This document shows positions 14,985 to 23,770 of a stretch of DNA of 37,038 bases, piece by piece. Source of the DNA: Gemmatimonadaceae bacterium (GTDB lineage: Bacteria; Gemmatimonadota; Gemmatimonadetes; Gemmatimonadales; Gemmatimonadaceae); assembly GCA_035533755.1 (NCBI GenBank), contig DATLTC010000071.1, positions 1 through 37,038 of the forward strand, in the 5' to 3' direction. Under the pieces are notes generated by a model that was not told the origin of the DNA, ran no database searches, and was given only the letters and a program-made list of their open reading frames with translations. A program made the position numbers and the translations under genes. Position 1 is the first letter of the stretch, and every line of letters begins with the position of its first letter.

Positions 14985-15869
14985 TCATTCAAGAAATCTA
15001 TCGATAGCCGCAAACAGAGCCGCGGGTTGTTCCACATACGGCACGTGGCCGCACGCGTCCAACGTTACCAGTTCGGCCCCCAGGGCGCGCGCGCAGGCCT
15101 CGGAGGAGGCTAGCGGGATCGGGTCCTGCAGACCATGGATCACCAGCGCCGGGCAGCGGATCGAGGCCAGCCGCCCATCGCCCACCAAGTCGTAATCTCC
15201 AAGACTTTCCCATACCGCCTGCTGAACACGTCCCACCACCCGGAACATCGTGAGGTCGTGCGCCGCCCGCGGATCGGCGAAATAGCCGGCTACGCTGAGT
15301 TCGAACGCCCGCTGGCGGTATCGGTCGGGACTCCGCTCCCGCAGCCCCGAGGCGGCCAGTTCGTCGCGCATGGCCTGCACCGCCGGTGCCGCCTGCCGCC
15401 GAGCAAATTCCGCCTCGAACACCTCCCGAAATTGCCGCGACATCGGGGCCGGGTCAATGAGGACAATCCGGGCCGGAGCGCGGAGCAGGGGATTGGCCGC
15501 TGCCTCCGCCGCATACAGGAGCGCCAGCAGGCCGCCCCACGAATAGCCGACGAGGGTGAGCGGCGCCACGGCGAGCTCGTCCACGACGAGACCCAGATCG
15601 GCCACGTGGTCGCGCCAGGTGACCGGAGCGCGGCCGTCGCCCCGCGACCGTCCGCCGCCGCGCTGATCGTAGAACACCAGCTCCCGCGTACGGGCCAGCT
15701 CCAGCATCTGCGGCAGCAGGTAGCCGTGATCCGCGCCCGGTCCCCCATGCAATACCAGCAGCCGGTGGCCGAGGGGCGGGCCGTACGCCGCCCAGTAGAG
15801 CGGAACGAGCGTGGAGGTGGTGAATCCCGTTGCGCGCGGAGCGAAGGGGCGCGGGGGCGTGTCCGTCAT
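14985..15869 (-). CDS. S33 proline iminopeptidase-like alpha/beta hydrolase
   Basis: This 294-aa alpha/beta hydrolase of the S33 type would release N-terminal residues, often proline, from peptides, or act on related small substrates. Motifs: the oxyanion HGGPG at residues 41-45, DQRGGGRS at 68-75, the nucleophile Ser110 in GYSWGG, an acid in HGLQDP and the catalytic His in CGHVPYVEQP near the C-terminus. No signal peptide. The start is ATG 15869 (MTDTPP); the longer frame to 15944 would include the upstream terminator and was rejected. The DQRGxGRS and HGGPG pair distinguishes iminopeptidases from general esterases, but specificity is inferred. Confidence 0.88.
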   Translation of the reverse strand: MTDTPPRPFAPRATGFTTSTLVPLYWAAYGPPLGHRLLVLHGGPGADHGYLLPQMLELARTRELVFYDQRGGGRSRGDGRAPVTWRDHVADLGLVVDELAVAPLTLVGYSWGGLLALLYAAEAAANPLLRAPARIVLIDPAPMSRQFREVFEAEFARRQAAPAVQAMRDELAASGLRERSPDRYRQRAFELSVAGYFADPRAAHDLTMFRVVGRVQQAVWESLGDYDLVGDGRLASIRCPALVIHGLQDPIPLASSEACARALGAELVTLDACGHVPYVEQPAALFAAIDRFLE

Positions 15870-15907
15870 GTGGTGCGACTGTTGGAGGTGCTGGCCAGAA
15901 GGGAAGC

Positions 15908-15941
15908 AAAGGGGCCGGACGCACGCGCGTCCGGCCCCTTT
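15908..15941 (-). terminator. Terminator after the first major pilin gene
   Basis: A perfect 15-bp stem (15908-15922 with 15927-15941) with loop ACGC begins 22 bp past the pilin stop. The A/T-rich stem ends make it usable on both strands; on the minus strand TTTGCTTCCCTT follows. Confidence 0.8.
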
Positions 15942-15962
15942 CAAACGTATCGCTCCGCGGAC

Positions 15963-16346
15963 TCAGTTACAGACCGGCTCGCCTTCGCCCGCCGTGGTCA
16001 CGAGCGGGTTGGCCGTATTCACCGCGATCGCGCAGGTGTGGCCGGCCAGCTGGCTGTGCGTGACCGTGGCCGACCAGTAGCCGGCGCCCACCACGACGGC
16101 CGGCGTGTTCACGCCCGTGGACTGCTTGAAGTTGATGGCGCTCAGGTCGGTGGAGTACTTGGACGAATCCGAGAAGAAGGCCTCTTCCGCGGTCACCATG
16201 TTGCGGAGGTCCGACTTCATGGCCGTGACGTACGCCTTGGACTTGGTGTTGGCGAACTTGGGGATCGCGATCGCGGCCAGAATGCCGATGATCACGACGA
16301 CGATCAGGAGCTCGATGAGCGTGAAGCCCTTGCGATTCTGCAACAT
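15963..16346 (-). CDS. pilA: Type IV major pilin (PilA-like), copy 1
   Basis: This 127-aa prepilin has leader MLQNRKG cleaved before FTLIELLIVV by a prepilin peptidase; Glu+5 and the conserved Pro22 region (AIAIPKF) are present. The hydrophobic helix spans residues 8-30. The soluble domain is short, and Cys in GHTCAIAV and the C-terminal PVCN could form the usual pilin disulfide. The start is ATG 16346 because upstream extension (to 16457) has no pilin-like leader. A GGAG precedes it. A sigma-54-like promoter lies about 70 bp upstream. A second pilin of identical length and about 70 % identity follows at 16557. Confidence 0.94.
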   Translation of the reverse strand: MLQNRKGFTLIELLIVVVIIGILAAIAIPKFANTKSKAYVTAMKSDLRNMVTAEEAFFSDSSKYSTDLSAINFKQSTGVNTPAVVVGAGYWSATVTHSQLAGHTCAIAVNTANPLVTTAGEGEPVCN

Positions 16347-16416
16347 GTGGGGGGTCTCCGAAAAAGGGGGGATACGTGCCGAGGGGAGCGGCCCGTCGTT
16401 GTGCGGTTGACTATGT

Positions 16417-16432
16417 GGCAATAGTGATGCCA
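16417..16432 (-). promoter_or_regulatory. Sigma-54-type promoter of the first pilin gene
   Basis: On the minus strand the site reads TGGCATCACTATTGCC. It has GG and GC with exactly 10 bases between, as in the -24/-12 consensus TGGCAC-N5-TTGC. Type IV pilin genes are commonly transcribed by RpoN with PilR. It is about 70 bp before the pilin start. Confidence 0.7.
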
Positions 16433-16453
16433 TGCCGGCAATGTGGCATAACT

Positions 16454-16476
16454 CCATGTAACATAATGTGTTATGG
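16454..16476. promoter_or_regulatory. AT-rich dyad upstream of the pilin sigma-54 promoter
   Basis: The 23-bp sequence is an imperfect inverted repeat with half-sites CCATGTAACAT and ATGTGTTATGG (about 9 of 11 pairs match). It lies about 22 bp upstream of the -24 element, close for a bound activator, but is a plausible enhancer-binding-protein site. AT-rich in GC-rich DNA. Confidence 0.4.
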
Positions 16477-16556
16477 GAGTGTGCGCCGGATCACACGGGC
16501 CCCGCAGGACCGCGATACGCGATGAAAGCGGTACGTTGCCAGAGCGGGCGACGCGG

Positions 16557-16940
16557 TCAGTTACACACCGGCTCGCCCTCGCCCGCCGTGGTCTGGATCG
16601 GGTTGGCGGTGTTGACCGCCACGCCGCACGTGTGGCCCGTCAGCTTGCTGTGGGTGACGGTGGCCGACCAATAGCCGGCGCCGGTGACGACGCTGGGTGC
16701 GTTGACGCCGCTGGATTGCCGAAAGGCGATGACCGAGAGATCGGTGGAGTATCTCGAAGAGTCGGCAAACCAACCCGCCTCGGCGGTGACCAGATTGCGA
16801 AGGTCCGACTTCATTGCCGTCAGATACGCTTTGGACTTGCTGGTGCCGAATCGCTGGATCGCAATTGCTGCGAGGACCCCGACGATCATGATGACGACGA
16901 GGATCTCGACGAGGGTGAATGCCTTACGCCCGATGTGCAT
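16557..16940 (-). CDS. Type IV major pilin (PilA-like), copy 2 with altered leader
   Basis: This 127-aa pilin aligns without gaps to copy 1 at about 70 % identity by eye. The leader is MHIGRKA before FTLVEILVVI. Residue -1 is Ala rather than the usual Gly, which can slow or alter prepilin peptidase cleavage, although Ala is tolerated in some systems. Glu+5 is present. The conserved Pro near +22 is replaced by Gln (AIQRF). The soluble domain keeps the same two cysteines and the SGV, GAGYWSATVTHS and TTAGEGEPVCN blocks. Start ATG 16940 with GGAAGG upstream. No sigma-54 site was found ahead of it, so it may depend on another promoter. Confidence 0.9.
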   Translation of the reverse strand: MHIGRKAFTLVEILVVIMIVGVLAAIAIQRFGTSKSKAYLTAMKSDLRNLVTAEAGWFADSSRYSTDLSVIAFRQSSGVNAPSVVTGAGYWSATVTHSKLTGHTCGVAVNTANPIQTTAGEGEPVCN

Positions 16941-17009
16941 GGGTGCGCCTTCCGGAACGGAATGAGAGTGCCCGAGATCCGTGAACACAGCTACAGACCC
17001 GCGCGGCCG

Positions 17010-18287
17010 TCAGCCTCCGCGCTTGCCGAGCGTCACGGAGAGTGTCAGACGCGCCCCGTCGCGGATCACGACCACCGGCACCACGTCGCCCGGTTTGTGC
17101 GCGAAGAGGGCGTTGGAGTAGCTCTCCAGATCGGTGACCGCCATGCCCCCGAATTCGACGACGACGTCGCCGGCCTTGAGGCCGGCGCGGTCGGCGGGGC
17201 TGCCGGCCGTGATCCCGGTGAGGCGCTCGCCCTTGATGTCGCCCGCCGCCATGTCCGGAATGGAACCGAAGTAGACGTCGGATCCGGTGCTCGACGCGGT
17301 GACCGGCTTGGCGGGGACACGGAAGAAGGTGACGCGCGCCGGCCGATTGGCGACCTCGCGTATCACGCGCTCCGCCACGGCCACGACCTTCGCTTCGCCG
17401 GCGGCATTGATCTTGTCCACGTCATCGGTGGCGCGGTGATAGTCCTCGTGCAGGTCGGTGAAGAAGTGCAGCACCGGCACGTTCTTGGCGTAGAACGAGG
17501 ATTGGTCGGACGGGCCGAATCCGTCGCCCTGCCCGAAGATCTTCACGAGTCCGCCGTTGGCGCTGTCGAGCAGGGCGGGGAATTCGGTGGCGGTGGCCAC
17601 GCCGTACACGATGAGCCGGTCGTTCCTGAGGCGGCCCACCATGTCGAAGTTGATCATCGCGTCCATGCTGTCGATGGCCACGGGGCTGTGGTCCACGAAG
17701 TACGCCGAGCCGAGCAACCCTTCTTCCTCGGCGCTGAAGTTGACGAACATCAGCGAGCGTCTGGTGGGCGAGGCGCGGAAGATGCGGGCCAACTCCATCA
17801 CGGCGGCGGTGCCGGACGCGTTGTCGTCGGCGCCGTTGCGGATGGCGTCCCTGGCCTCGGGGTCGAGCGCGCCTTCGGTGGAGCGCCCCAGGTGGTCGAA
17901 GTGGCCGCCGATCACGACGTATTGATTGCGCAGCGCCGGGTCGGTCCCGGCGAGCATGGCGACGACGTTCTGCGTGGGCAGCACCTCGGGCGGTCCGGAG
18001 TGGGCGCCCGTGGCGGGGCGTGCGACGAACGGCTGCAGATACGAGGTGGGCGTCATCGCGGTGAGGCCCAGGCTCTGGTAACGGCGGGCGATGTAGGCCG
18101 CGGCGCTATCGTTGCCCGGCGTGCCGGCGCGGCGCCCTTCCAGGCGGTCGCTGGCGAGATACGCGATGTCGGCGCGGATGCGAGTGGAGTCGGGGCTGGG
18201 AACGGCGGCGGGCGCCGGGGCGAGTTGCGCCCGCTGACACGCGGCGAGGGCGCACGCGGCGGCGAAAGTCCAGATTCGAAGCGTCAT
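17010..18287 (-). CDS. M28 family zinc aminopeptidase lipoprotein with C-terminal PDZ domain
   Basis: This 425-aa exported zinc peptidase trims N-terminal residues of peptides. The lipobox LAAC places the lipid Cys at residue 17. M28 metal and catalytic residues are visible: His129 (GGHFDHLG), Asp in NGADDNASG (about 151-159), Glu in SAEEEGLLGS (about 185-194), Asp215 (NFDMVGR) and His284 (DYHRATDD). A PDZ domain covers about residues 350-420 (SPADRAGLKAGDVVVEFGG) and may recognise protein termini. Family length is about 300-500. It lies 69 bp upstream of pilin copy 2 on the same strand; a functional link is not evident. Substrate unknown. Confidence 0.93.
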   Translation of the reverse strand: MTLRIWTFAAACALAACQRAQLAPAPAAVPSPDSTRIRADIAYLASDRLEGRRAGTPGNDSAAAYIARRYQSLGLTAMTPTSYLQPFVARPATGAHSGPPEVLPTQNVVAMLAGTDPALRNQYVVIGGHFDHLGRSTEGALDPEARDAIRNGADDNASGTAAVMELARIFRASPTRRSLMFVNFSAEEEGLLGSAYFVDHSPVAIDSMDAMINFDMVGRLRNDRLIVYGVATATEFPALLDSANGGLVKIFGQGDGFGPSDQSSFYAKNVPVLHFFTDLHEDYHRATDDVDKINAAGEAKVVAVAERVIREVANRPARVTFFRVPAKPVTASSTGSDVYFGSIPDMAAGDIKGERLTGITAGSPADRAGLKAGDVVVEFGGMAVTDLESYSNALFAHKPGDVVPVVVIRDGARLTLSVTLGKRGG

Positions 18288-18435
18288 GGCGGTGTTGGTA
18301 GGGGGATGCGGCGAAGTCTAGCCGTGGGGCAAACCGTGAGCCAGCGCACACCGCGCGGGATGCTGGCGTGGCGGAGCCGGTGCGGCCTAATTTCAGTGGT
18401 CCCAACCAGCCCGACGCCGGGCGGACCACCGCTCC

Positions 18436-19986
18436 ATGGAATACTCGGCCACATTCGCGCGTCTCTTCTCACGTCTCGTCTCGCTGCTCGTGTACGACGC
18501 GGAGAACGTGGACGAGCAGAAGATGGCGTTGCGCGCCGTGGTAGCCGTGGCCAAGCAGGGGCCGATGCGGATGGCCGTCCGCGACGGGATGCTCTACGCC
18601 GACGATGAGCTGATGCCCGGGGTGCTGCCCGGGGTGCGCGAGGTGGCCGATCGGATGACGACCGGCGGTCTGCGCGAGATCCTGTTCGACAACGAATGCG
18701 CGGCAGCCGATGTGCTGGGAGTGGCGCGCTTGCTTGGCGGGCCGCCGCGCGACCGTGCGGACCTGGTCTCGGCGTTCGACGCGCTGGCCACGAAGACGAT
18801 CCGCGCCATGCCGGCGCCGCCCGTCGCGGGAGCCCGGGAAGCGCCGGCCGCCTCGGTGGTGGCGGAGGCGCCGCGGCCGGAGCCGGAGCCGCCGCCGGTC
18901 ATCGAGGCCGCGCCCGAGGAGGCGCCCGGTGTGCCGGGCCTGGTGGCTCAGGACAGCAGCGCGATGTTCTACCAGTTCTCGTCGATCGGCACCGTGAAGG
19001 ATTCGCCGGAGGCATTGCTGGCGCGGTTGCAGGCGACGACGAATTCGGCGGAGACGGTGCGCTTGCTGGACGACGTGGTCACGCTCGCCGAGACGGCGGC
19101 CCGCGAGGGGAAGGCGGAGGCGGTGGGAACGTTGCTGTACGGGGTGGTCACGCGGGAGAGCGAGGTCGCCGACGGCGAGGTGAAGCGCACCTACGTGATG
19201 GCGCTGCGCCGGATGTCCAAGCCGTTGCTGCTGCGGGTGGTGGCGACGCTGCTGCCGCGCGTGCCGGATCGCACCGAGGACTTTGTGGCGGTGCTGGTGC
19301 GGATGGGGCAGGATGGGGCGGAGGCCTTGATCGACCAGCTCACCCAGGCACAGACGGCAGACGATCGGCAGGTGATGTTCGACGTCCTGCAGCGGCTGGA
19401 CGCGGCGGTGCCCGTGCTGGTGCACATGCTGGGAGATGCGCGGTGGTTCGTGGCGCGCAACGCGGCCGATCTGCTGGCCGAGATGAAGGCCGTGGGCGCG
19501 GAGAGTGCGCTGGTGGCGCAGCTCCACCATGCGGACGACCGGGTGCGCCGGTCGGCGACCAACGCCCTGATGCAGCTGGGCACGGAGAGCGCGCGGCAGG
19601 CGGTGCGGTTGGCGGTGCGGGACGCGGCGCCGCAGGTGCGGATGCAGGCGGCGTTCGCGATCGCGGCGCATCGCGATCCGCAGACGGCGACGACGCTGAT
19701 CACGGCGATCGACGCCGAACAGGACAGCGACGTGCAGTTGGCGATGTTGTTGGCGCTGGGGCGCGTGGGAACGGCGGAAGCGGTGGAGCGGCTGGTCCGG
19801 GCTGCCGAGCCGGAGCGTGGGTTCTTCAAGAAGAAGTCCACGGCGTTCCGCGTGGCGGCGGTTCAGGCGTTGGCCGAGGCGAAGTCGCCGGGGGCGCAGG
19901 CGGCGCTCAAAGCGCTGGCGTCCGACAAGGAGAAGGAAGTCCGCGACACCGTGGCGCGCCTGTCGCAGTCGGGCAGGCGCGCCTGA
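18436..19986 (+). CDS. HEAT-repeat protein with linker-separated N-terminal domain
   Basis: This 516-aa cytoplasmic protein begins with a mixed alpha/beta domain (about 1-128), followed by a Pro/Ala/Glu-rich linker (about 129-170). The remainder (about 190-510) is built of short helical repeats of the HEAT/PBS-lyase type (for example WFVARNAADLLAEM, then DDRVRRSATNALMQLG and APQVRMQAAFAIAAH). Such repeats bind other proteins; no enzyme motif is seen. The ATG at 18436 lies in a divergent intergenic space shared with the M28 gene. It converges with the M42 gene, with 9 bp between stop codons and no visible terminator, so transcripts probably overlap. Function unknown. Confidence 0.82.
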   Translation: MEYSATFARLFSRLVSLLVYDAENVDEQKMALRAVVAVAKQGPMRMAVRDGMLYADDELMPGVLPGVREVADRMTTGGLREILFDNECAAADVLGVARLLGGPPRDRADLVSAFDALATKTIRAMPAPPVAGAREAPAASVVAEAPRPEPEPPPVIEAAPEEAPGVPGLVAQDSSAMFYQFSSIGTVKDSPEALLARLQATTNSAETVRLLDDVVTLAETAAREGKAEAVGTLLYGVVTRESEVADGEVKRTYVMALRRMSKPLLLRVVATLLPRVPDRTEDFVAVLVRMGQDGAEALIDQLTQAQTADDRQVMFDVLQRLDAAVPVLVHMLGDARWFVARNAADLLAEMKAVGAESALVAQLHHADDRVRRSATNALMQLGTESARQAVRLAVRDAAPQVRMQAAFAIAAHRDPQTATTLITAIDAEQDSDVQLAMLLALGRVGTAEAVERLVRAAEPERGFFKKKSTAFRVAAVQALAEAKSPGAQAALKALASDKEKEVRDTVARLSQSGRRA

Positions 19987-19995
19987 GCGCGCGCG

Positions 19996-21066
19996 TCAGC
20001 GGGCCGTGAAGTCGGTACGGGCGTCCACGCCGCGGCAGGCTTCGGCGATCAACGCGGCCGTGTGGTCGACGTCGACGAGGCTCACCATCTCGTTGGGCGA
20101 GTGCATGTAGCGGTTGGGAATCGAGACGAGCGCGGTGGCCACGCCATCGCGGGCCAGGTGGATGGCGTCGGCGTTGGTGGAGGTGGTGCGCCCTTCGGCG
20201 TGGACGGTGTACGGAATGCCGGCCGACTTGGCGGCGTCGCGCAGGAGTTCGAACACCACCGGCGAGATGAGCGAGCCGCGCACGAGCACGGGGCCGCTGC
20301 CGAGTTTGTGGTCCCCGATCTCCTTCTTCTCGAGTCCCGGGTGGTCGGTGGCGAAGGTGACGTCGACCGCGATCGCCATCTGCGGCTTGACGGTATTGGC
20401 GCAGACGAGCGCGCCGCCGCCGTGCCAGGCGATCTCTTCCTGCGTCGTGGCGCAGGCCACGACGCGCGCCTTGCCGGGTCGCTCCTTGTAGCGGCGCAGG
20501 GCTTCGAGCACGGTGAAGGCGCCGATGCGGTCGTCGATCGAGCGCGACACGACGCGATCGTTGGGGAAGTCGAGGGTGTGCGAGTCGATGACGCCGGCGT
20601 CGCCGACGGCGATACGGGCTTCGGCTTCGGCCCGATTCCTGGCGCCGATGTCCACCCAGAAGTCGGTGAGCTTCGAGGCCTTGTCGCGATCGGCGGGCTT
20701 CATGAGGTGGATGGGCTTCTTGCCGATCACCCCGATCACGTCCCCGCCGGCGGCGAGGAATCGGATGCGCTGGCCGGCGAGCACTTCGGGATCCCATCCG
20801 CCGATCGGCGAGATGTACAGGTAGCCGTCGTCGTCGATGTACTGGACGATGAGGCCGATCTCGTCGATGTGGCCGTCGAGCATGATCGTGGGCGATCCGT
20901 CGGGGTTGACCTCGGCGATGCTGTTGCCGGCGACGTCGCTGCGCACGATATCGGCGAAGGTCTGCGCTTCGGCCCGCCAGGCGCGGGCCGCGGCGGTCTC
21001 GTAGCCCGACGGCCCGGGCGAGTCGAGCAGTCGCTTGAGAAAGGTGAGCGATGAGGAGGTGAGCAT
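19996..21066 (-). CDS. M42 family (FrvX/PepA-like) metal aminopeptidase
   Basis: This 356-aa cytoplasmic glutamyl/deblocking aminopeptidase-type enzyme forms large tetrahedral complexes in characterised members. Motifs: His66 in DGHIDEIG, Asp pair in SRSIDDRIGA (about 178-179), catalytic Glu pair in TTQEEI (about 210-211), Asp235 in AVDVTFATDHP and His322 in NRYMHSPNEM, giving the full binuclear metal site. The start is ATG 21066; the N-terminus (FLKRLLDSPGPSGYE) fits the family, so this start is credible. It converges on the HEAT-repeat gene 9 bp away. Confidence 0.95.
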   Translation of the reverse strand: MLTSSSLTFLKRLLDSPGPSGYETAAARAWRAEAQTFADIVRSDVAGNSIAEVNPDGSPTIMLDGHIDEIGLIVQYIDDDGYLYISPIGGWDPEVLAGQRIRFLAAGGDVIGVIGKKPIHLMKPADRDKASKLTDFWVDIGARNRAEAEARIAVGDAGVIDSHTLDFPNDRVVSRSIDDRIGAFTVLEALRRYKERPGKARVVACATTQEEIAWHGGGALVCANTVKPQMAIAVDVTFATDHPGLEKKEIGDHKLGSGPVLVRGSLISPVVFELLRDAAKSAGIPYTVHAEGRTTSTNADAIHLARDGVATALVSIPNRYMHSPNEMVSLVDVDHTAALIAEACRGVDARTDFTAR

Positions 21067-21237
21067 GACGGATCCGACCGGGGTAGACCAGAAGACTTAT
21101 CGGGTGCGCGAATTGTAGCCCCGGGGCAGGGAGGGCCGCCAGTCGCGGAATGGTGCGACCCGGGTGTAGGTTGGGGGCACCTCGCGCAGCCGCGGAGACG
21201 GCTCCCCCCGCATACGTTCACTCCCACCCGACGGGCC

Positions 21238-23679
21238 ATGCGTTCGAACTTCGCTGCAGTCATGCTCACGCTCGCGGTCACGGCGTCCTCCGCCGCGGCC
21301 CAGAACCCGCCGGCCGCGAAGGCGGCCGCCCCCGTGGCCACCAGCATCGCCGCCAGGACGGCGGGATTCCAGAAGCACGACGGCTTCATCCCGTTGTACC
21401 TGAACGAGGAGACCGGGAAGATCCTGCTCGAGATTCCGCAGGATTCCTTCCCGGCGCTGATGTACGTGGCCCAGACCACGGGTCTCGGCTCCAACCCGAT
21501 CGGCATCGACCGAGGCGCGGGGGGCGAGACCCAGATCGTCCACTTCAACCGCGTCGGCGACCACGTGTTCGTGGTGTTCGAGAACACGCGCTTTCGCGGC
21601 GCGGCCGACAATCCCGACCACGAGCGGACGGTGGCCGAGGCATTCCCGACGAGCACGATCGCGGCGCTCCCGCTGCTGGCGGCGGAGAACGGCCATCTCT
21701 TGGTGGACGCGACGGAGTTCTATATCCGGGACTGGACGGACGTGGCGGCCACGCTGCAGCGGAGCCACGAAGGCACGTACGTGCTGGCGCGCGACCGGTC
21801 GAGTGTGTTCCGGCCGTACACGAACGCGTTTCCCAAGAACACCGAAGTGGACGTGTCGCTCACCTTCGCGGCCAGCGGGGCGCCGGGCCGGATCGTGAGC
21901 CGCATGGCGCCGGACGGCCACGCGATCACGCTGCGCGAGCACGTGTCGTTGCTGGCGCTGCCCAACGACCACTACCGGCCGCGGGCGTGGGATCCGCGCA
22001 TCGGGTACTTCGGGATCACGTTCAACGATTACGCGCAGCCCATCCAGGATCCGCTGCAACAGCGGTGGATCGAGCGCCACCGGCTCGAACGCGTGAATCC
22101 CGACGATCCCCATTCGCCGATCAAGGATCCGATCATCTACTGCGTGGACCGCGGCATTCCCGAGCCCATCCGGACGGCGACGCTGCAGGGCGTGAAGTGG
22201 TGGGAGCAGGCATTCGACAGGGCGGGGCTCGCCGGCGGATTCAAGGCCGAACTCTGTCCCGAGGGGATCGACCCGATGGACGCGCGCTACAACATCGTGC
22301 AGTGGGAGAATCGCAACGAGCGCGGGTGGTCGGTGGGCGGAGCGATCTCCGATCCGCGCACCGGGGAGATCATCAAGGGCATGGCGCGGCTCGATTCGCA
22401 CCGCGCGCGCACCGATTACAACATCTTCGCGGCGCTCATGGGCGCGGCCAAGACGCCGGCCGACACGCACTTCGTGCTGGCCCGCGTGCGGCAGGTGAGC
22501 GCGCACGAGACCGGGCACACGCTGGGGCTGTCGCACAACTACATCGCGTCCACGTACGGCCGGGCGTCGGTGATGGACTATCCGGCGCCGCGGGTGACCC
22601 TCGACAAGAACGGGCGCATCGATCTCTCGGACGCCTACGGCGTGGGCCCCGGGGCGTACGACGTGTGGGCCATCCACTGGGGGTACGGCATCTTCCCGGC
22701 GGGCACGACGCAGGACTCGCTGAAGGCGATCGTGGCCGAGGGGTTGAAGAAGGGATACCTCTACCTCTCCGACGCGGACGCGCGTCCCGACTACGCGTCG
22801 GATCCGCGCGTGAACCTGTGGGACGACCAGTCGTCGGCGTCGCAGTTTCTGAAGAACCAGATGGACGTGCGGCGCGTGGCGATAGCCAGGTTCGGCCTGT
22901 GGAATCTGCGGCCCGGCGAGCCGCTGGCGGCGCTGCAGGAGCGGTTCGCGCCGCTGTACTTCTTCCATCGGTTCGCGCTGAGTTCGCTGTCGCGCACGAT
23001 CGGCGGGATGGAGTACGCCAGCGCCGTGGTGGGCGACGGCCAGCAGGCGACGACGCCGATTCCGGGGGCGCAGCAGCGCGCGGCGTTGAGCCAGCTGCTC
23101 TCGGCGATCACGCCGGCGGAGCTGGCGATTCCCGACACGGTGCTGACGCTGCTCACCCCCAACGCCACGGAGGTGTCGCCGCGGGTGGAACTGTTCGGAT
23201 CGCGCACCGAGCCGGCGTTCGACGAATTCGGCGCGGCGCGGACGCTGGCGCAGATGGTGGTGGGGCTGGTGCTGCAGCCGGAGCGCGCGGCGCGGGTGGT
23301 GGCGTTCGCCACGCGCGGACGTGGGATGCCGACGCTGGGCGAGGTGATCGACTCGCTGGTGAATGCCACCTGGAACGCCCCGGTGGCGGGCAGCGCCAAG
23401 TACCGGGCGCTGCAGCAGGTGACGCAGCGGGCGGTGGCCGACGGACTGCTGTTGCTGGCGGCAGACACGACGGCGGCGCCGGAGGTGCGGGCGATCGTGG
23501 ACCTGAAGATCCGCGATCTGCAGCCGCAGGCGGCGCGGCGGGCCGCGTCGGGGACGTTCGAGGCGCGGGCGCACTGGAGCGCCATCGCCGGCGATTTCAG
23601 CCGGTGGATGGAGCGGCGGGAACTGCCGCAGCCCACCCGCGCGCTGACGGCGCCGCCGGGGGATCCGTTCGGGGGTTGA
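21238..23679 (+). CDS. Large exported zinc metalloprotease (metzincin-like, DUF5117/DUF4953 type)
   Basis: This 813-aa exported protease starts with a signal peptide (about 1-21, cleavage after SSAAA). An N-terminal beta-rich region covers about 40-330. The zinc site HETGHTLGLSHN starts at His423 (H423, H427 and H433 with Glu424), and a Met-turn SVMDYPAP lies at about 444-451, giving the extended metzincin pattern HExxHxxGxxH. A C-terminal region of about 350 residues follows, largely helical, lacking motifs I recognise. Such proteins are abundant in Bacteroidota and soil bacteria and usually act on host or environmental proteins, but no substrate is known here. It is a lone gene on the plus strand, divergent from the M42 gene, and converges on the minor pilin operon. 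Confidence 0.9.
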   Translation: MRSNFAAVMLTLAVTASSAAAQNPPAAKAAAPVATSIAARTAGFQKHDGFIPLYLNEETGKILLEIPQDSFPALMYVAQTTGLGSNPIGIDRGAGGETQIVHFNRVGDHVFVVFENTRFRGAADNPDHERTVAEAFPTSTIAALPLLAAENGHLLVDATEFYIRDWTDVAATLQRSHEGTYVLARDRSSVFRPYTNAFPKNTEVDVSLTFAASGAPGRIVSRMAPDGHAITLREHVSLLALPNDHYRPRAWDPRIGYFGITFNDYAQPIQDPLQQRWIERHRLERVNPDDPHSPIKDPIIYCVDRGIPEPIRTATLQGVKWWEQAFDRAGLAGGFKAELCPEGIDPMDARYNIVQWENRNERGWSVGGAISDPRTGEIIKGMARLDSHRARTDYNIFAALMGAAKTPADTHFVLARVRQVSAHETGHTLGLSHNYIASTYGRASVMDYPAPRVTLDKNGRIDLSDAYGVGPGAYDVWAIHWGYGIFPAGTTQDSLKAIVAEGLKKGYLYLSDADARPDYASDPRVNLWDDQSSASQFLKNQMDVRRVAIARFGLWNLRPGEPLAALQERFAPLYFFHRFALSSLSRTIGGMEYASAVVGDGQQATTPIPGAQQRAALSQLLSAITPAELAIPDTVLTLLTPNATEVSPRVELFGSRTEPAFDEFGAARTLAQMVVGLVLQPERAARVVAFATRGRGMPTLGEVIDSLVNATWNAPVAGSAKYRALQQVTQRAVADGLLLLAADTTAAPEVRAIVDLKIRDLQPQAARRAASGTFEARAHWSAIAGDFSRWMERRELPQPTRALTAPPGDPFGG

Positions 23680-23715
23680 GCGGCCCTCGGTTCCCGAAAT
23701 CCGGCGCAGAACACG

Positions 23716-23756
23716 GCGGGCCGTGGGCGGTCAGGATGATGCCGCCCACGGCCCGC
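23716..23756. terminator. Bidirectional hairpin between the metalloprotease and minor pilin genes
   Basis: A perfect 15-bp stem (23716-23730 with 23742-23756) and 11-base loop lies between the two convergent stops. No T-run is seen on either side, so efficiency is uncertain. Confidence 0.6.
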
Positions 23757-23770
23757 TGCCGCTGATCGCC

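Noticed and set aside
16941-17009. Sigma-54 promoter before pilin copy 2
   Set aside because: No GG-N10-GC arrangement with flanking TTG was found in the 69 bp or just upstream.
21150-23765. Alternative plus-strand frame (871 codons) over the metalloprotease
   Set aside because: Arg/Gly-rich translation; the overlapping 813-aa frame has a signal peptide and the zinc motif.
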